Shown piece by piece: positions 63,206 through 64,000 of a stretch of DNA of 64,000 nt (position 1 is its first letter; every line of letters starts with the position of its first letter). The notes under the pieces were generated by a model that saw only the letters and a program-made list of their open reading frames with translations, was not told where the DNA came from and searched no databases. The DNA comes from Deltaproteobacteria bacterium. GTDB taxonomy: Bacteria; Myxococcota_A; Polyangia; Haliangiales; JADYYK01. Position numbers and translations under genes: made by a program. The stretch covers positions 117,871-181,870 of the forward strand of contig JADYYK010000146.1 in assembly GCA_020853705.1 (NCBI GenBank). Direction: 5' to 3'.

Positions 63206-64000
63206 TCAGGCCGGCGCGGCCTCGGCCGCTGGCTGCGCTTGGGCTGGCGCGGCGCCATAGGGGCGCCCGTCAGCATGTCGGAAGCCGAAGCCATACCCAC
63301 GTGGGTGACGGGTGACGATGACGCGGCCGTCGTGCACGGCGTGGTGGTGCGCAGTGCACAGGAGGAGCAGGTTGCCGGGGTCGTGGCCGCCGGACTGCGA
63401 GCGGTAGACCTGGTGGTGCAGGTCGACCCAGGCGGCGTTGCGGCAGCCCGGGACCTTGCAGCGGCCGTGATCGCGGCGCACCACCGCGGCGCGGGTGGCC
63501 GCCGGGACCTCGCGGGTGGCGGGCACACCGGGTCGGGTGGTGTCGATGATCGATGCGTCACACAGCGCGACATGGAGCTCGGCGGGGTCGATGTCGATGA
63601 CCTGGCCGGCGCCGTCCTGGGTTACCCGCTCGCAGCGGTCGCAGACGTTGATGGCGATCTGGTAGCTCGGCGTGCCTGGCTTGCGCTGGTCGCCAGCGAG
63701 CGCGCGCCGCACCAGCTCCGCGATGAAGGCGTCGTCGTCGAGGCGCTGGCCGGCGTCCCGATGCAGCTCTTGCCGCGCCTCGCGTAGCAGCGCCCGGGTC
63801 GCCGGTGTCAGCTCGAAGCTGACCGGGGTCAGGACCTCGGCGGGGTCGGGGGGGTCGTCGGGGTCGTCACCGAGGGCATGGCCAGCGACCAGGCGCTCGA
63901 CCTCGCGCGCGGTGCAGCCGGCGGCGCGCTCCAGCCAGGCCAGCTCGTTCGCGGGCGTCACCACGCGCGTGAGCTCGCGCACCACCGAGTAGCCGACCAC
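63206..64000 (-). CDS. HNH endonuclease (DUF222/13E12-type), 5' end outside window
   Basis: The frame is open from the window edge; the GTG at 64000 is not necessarily the true start. Visible are 264 residues: a helical DUF222-like region (TREVERLVAGHALGDDPDDP, LREARQELHRDAGQRLDDDA, IAELVRRALAGD) followed by the HNH domain: VVRRDHGRCKVPGCRNAAWV, DLHHQVYRSQSGGHDPGNLL, LLCTAHHHAVHDGRVIV. Two Cys pairs (CKVPGC and the later LLC) fit a zinc-bound HNH. Such genes are widespread repeated elements in actinobacteria and some myxobacteria, often of mobile character. The Asp/Pro-rich linker (DDPDDPPDPAE) is low complexity. Confidence 0.85.
   Translation of the reverse strand: MVGYSVVRELTRVVTPANELAWLERAAGCTAREVERLVAGHALGDDPDDPPDPAEVLTPVSFELTPATRALLREARQELHRDAGQRLDDDAFIAELVRRALAGDQRKPGTPSYQIAINVCDRCERVTQDGAGQVIDIDPAELHVALCDASIIDTTRPGVPATREVPAATRAAVVRRDHGRCKVPGCRNAAWVDLHHQVYRSQSGGHDPGNLLLLCTAHHHAVHDGRVIVTRHPRGYGFGFRHADGRPYGAAPAQAQPAAEAAPA

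Overview
The window is about 70% GC, is densely packed with short gene gaps, and encodes an unusually large number of lipoproteins. Many of these have a lipobox followed by a Gly/Asp-rich linker. Together with PEGA-, FG-GAP- and STK-type genes, multiheme cytochromes and a bacterial microcompartment (BMC) locus whose shell proteins closely resemble, from memory, those of Haliangium ochraceum, this points to a myxobacterium-like member of the Myxococcota (Haliangiales/Kofleriaceae-type). That placement is inference; there is no rRNA or tRNA here to confirm it.

Layout. 1-9.7 kb: envelope glycan genes, with three GT-C/family-39-like membrane glycosyltransferases (one carrying a PA14-like domain), a membrane-anchored sulfatase/phosphotransferase-like enzyme, and a copper monooxygenase-like lipoprotein. 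9.9-19.4 kb: one co-directional run of eight genes for a putative trans-envelope electron conduit: an OmcA/MtrC-type decaheme lipoprotein, a monoheme cytochrome, a 13-heme lipoprotein, a beta-barrel candidate, a second 13-heme lipoprotein, a tetraheme lipoprotein, a Tat-type 4x[4Fe-4S] protein and an NrfD-type membrane protein, with 41 heme motifs in total. 19.4-23.1 kb: a class I/II aminotransferase and a KamA-family radical SAM enzyme, divergent from an NhaR-like LysR regulator. 23.1-37.3 kb: a CHASE histidine kinase, several lipoproteins, a pentaheme lipoprotein, an orphan DUF4157 (eCIS-associated) protein, an LLM flavin oxidoreductase, an acyl-CoA synthetase and a Ser/Thr kinase.

37.5-41.5 kb: a BMC operon on the minus strand (BMC-T, BMC-H, BMC-P, CoA-acylating aldehyde dehydrogenase, a cyclase-like protein, second BMC-T). 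It contains shell and aldehyde dehydrogenase but no recognisable signature enzyme. 41.5-49.1 kb: TolC-family protein, small lipoproteins, PgeF (YfiH) and RluD, and two diheme cytochrome lipoproteins. 49.1-55.5 kb: a pseudokinase/TM/repeat protein next to a MinD-like/J-like/RodZ-HTH fusion, a protease-like lipoprotein that has lost its catalytic triad and carries a ricin-type lectin domain, and a hemerythrin. 55.6-64 kb: SelA, a STAS/zinc-ribbon protein, an NtrB-like histidine kinase, a TPR-PEGA protein, an FG-GAP lipoprotein, a gene-free stretch (62739-63205) and an HNH endonuclease running off the edge.

A recurring regulatory theme is a promoter-like element placed so that transcription would start at or next to the start codon (best at 47178 and 53437), suggesting leaderless mRNAs for several genes. 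Start codons were reassigned in many genes using signal peptides, Shine-Dalgarno sequences, ATGA/GTGA/TTGA overlaps and these promoters.
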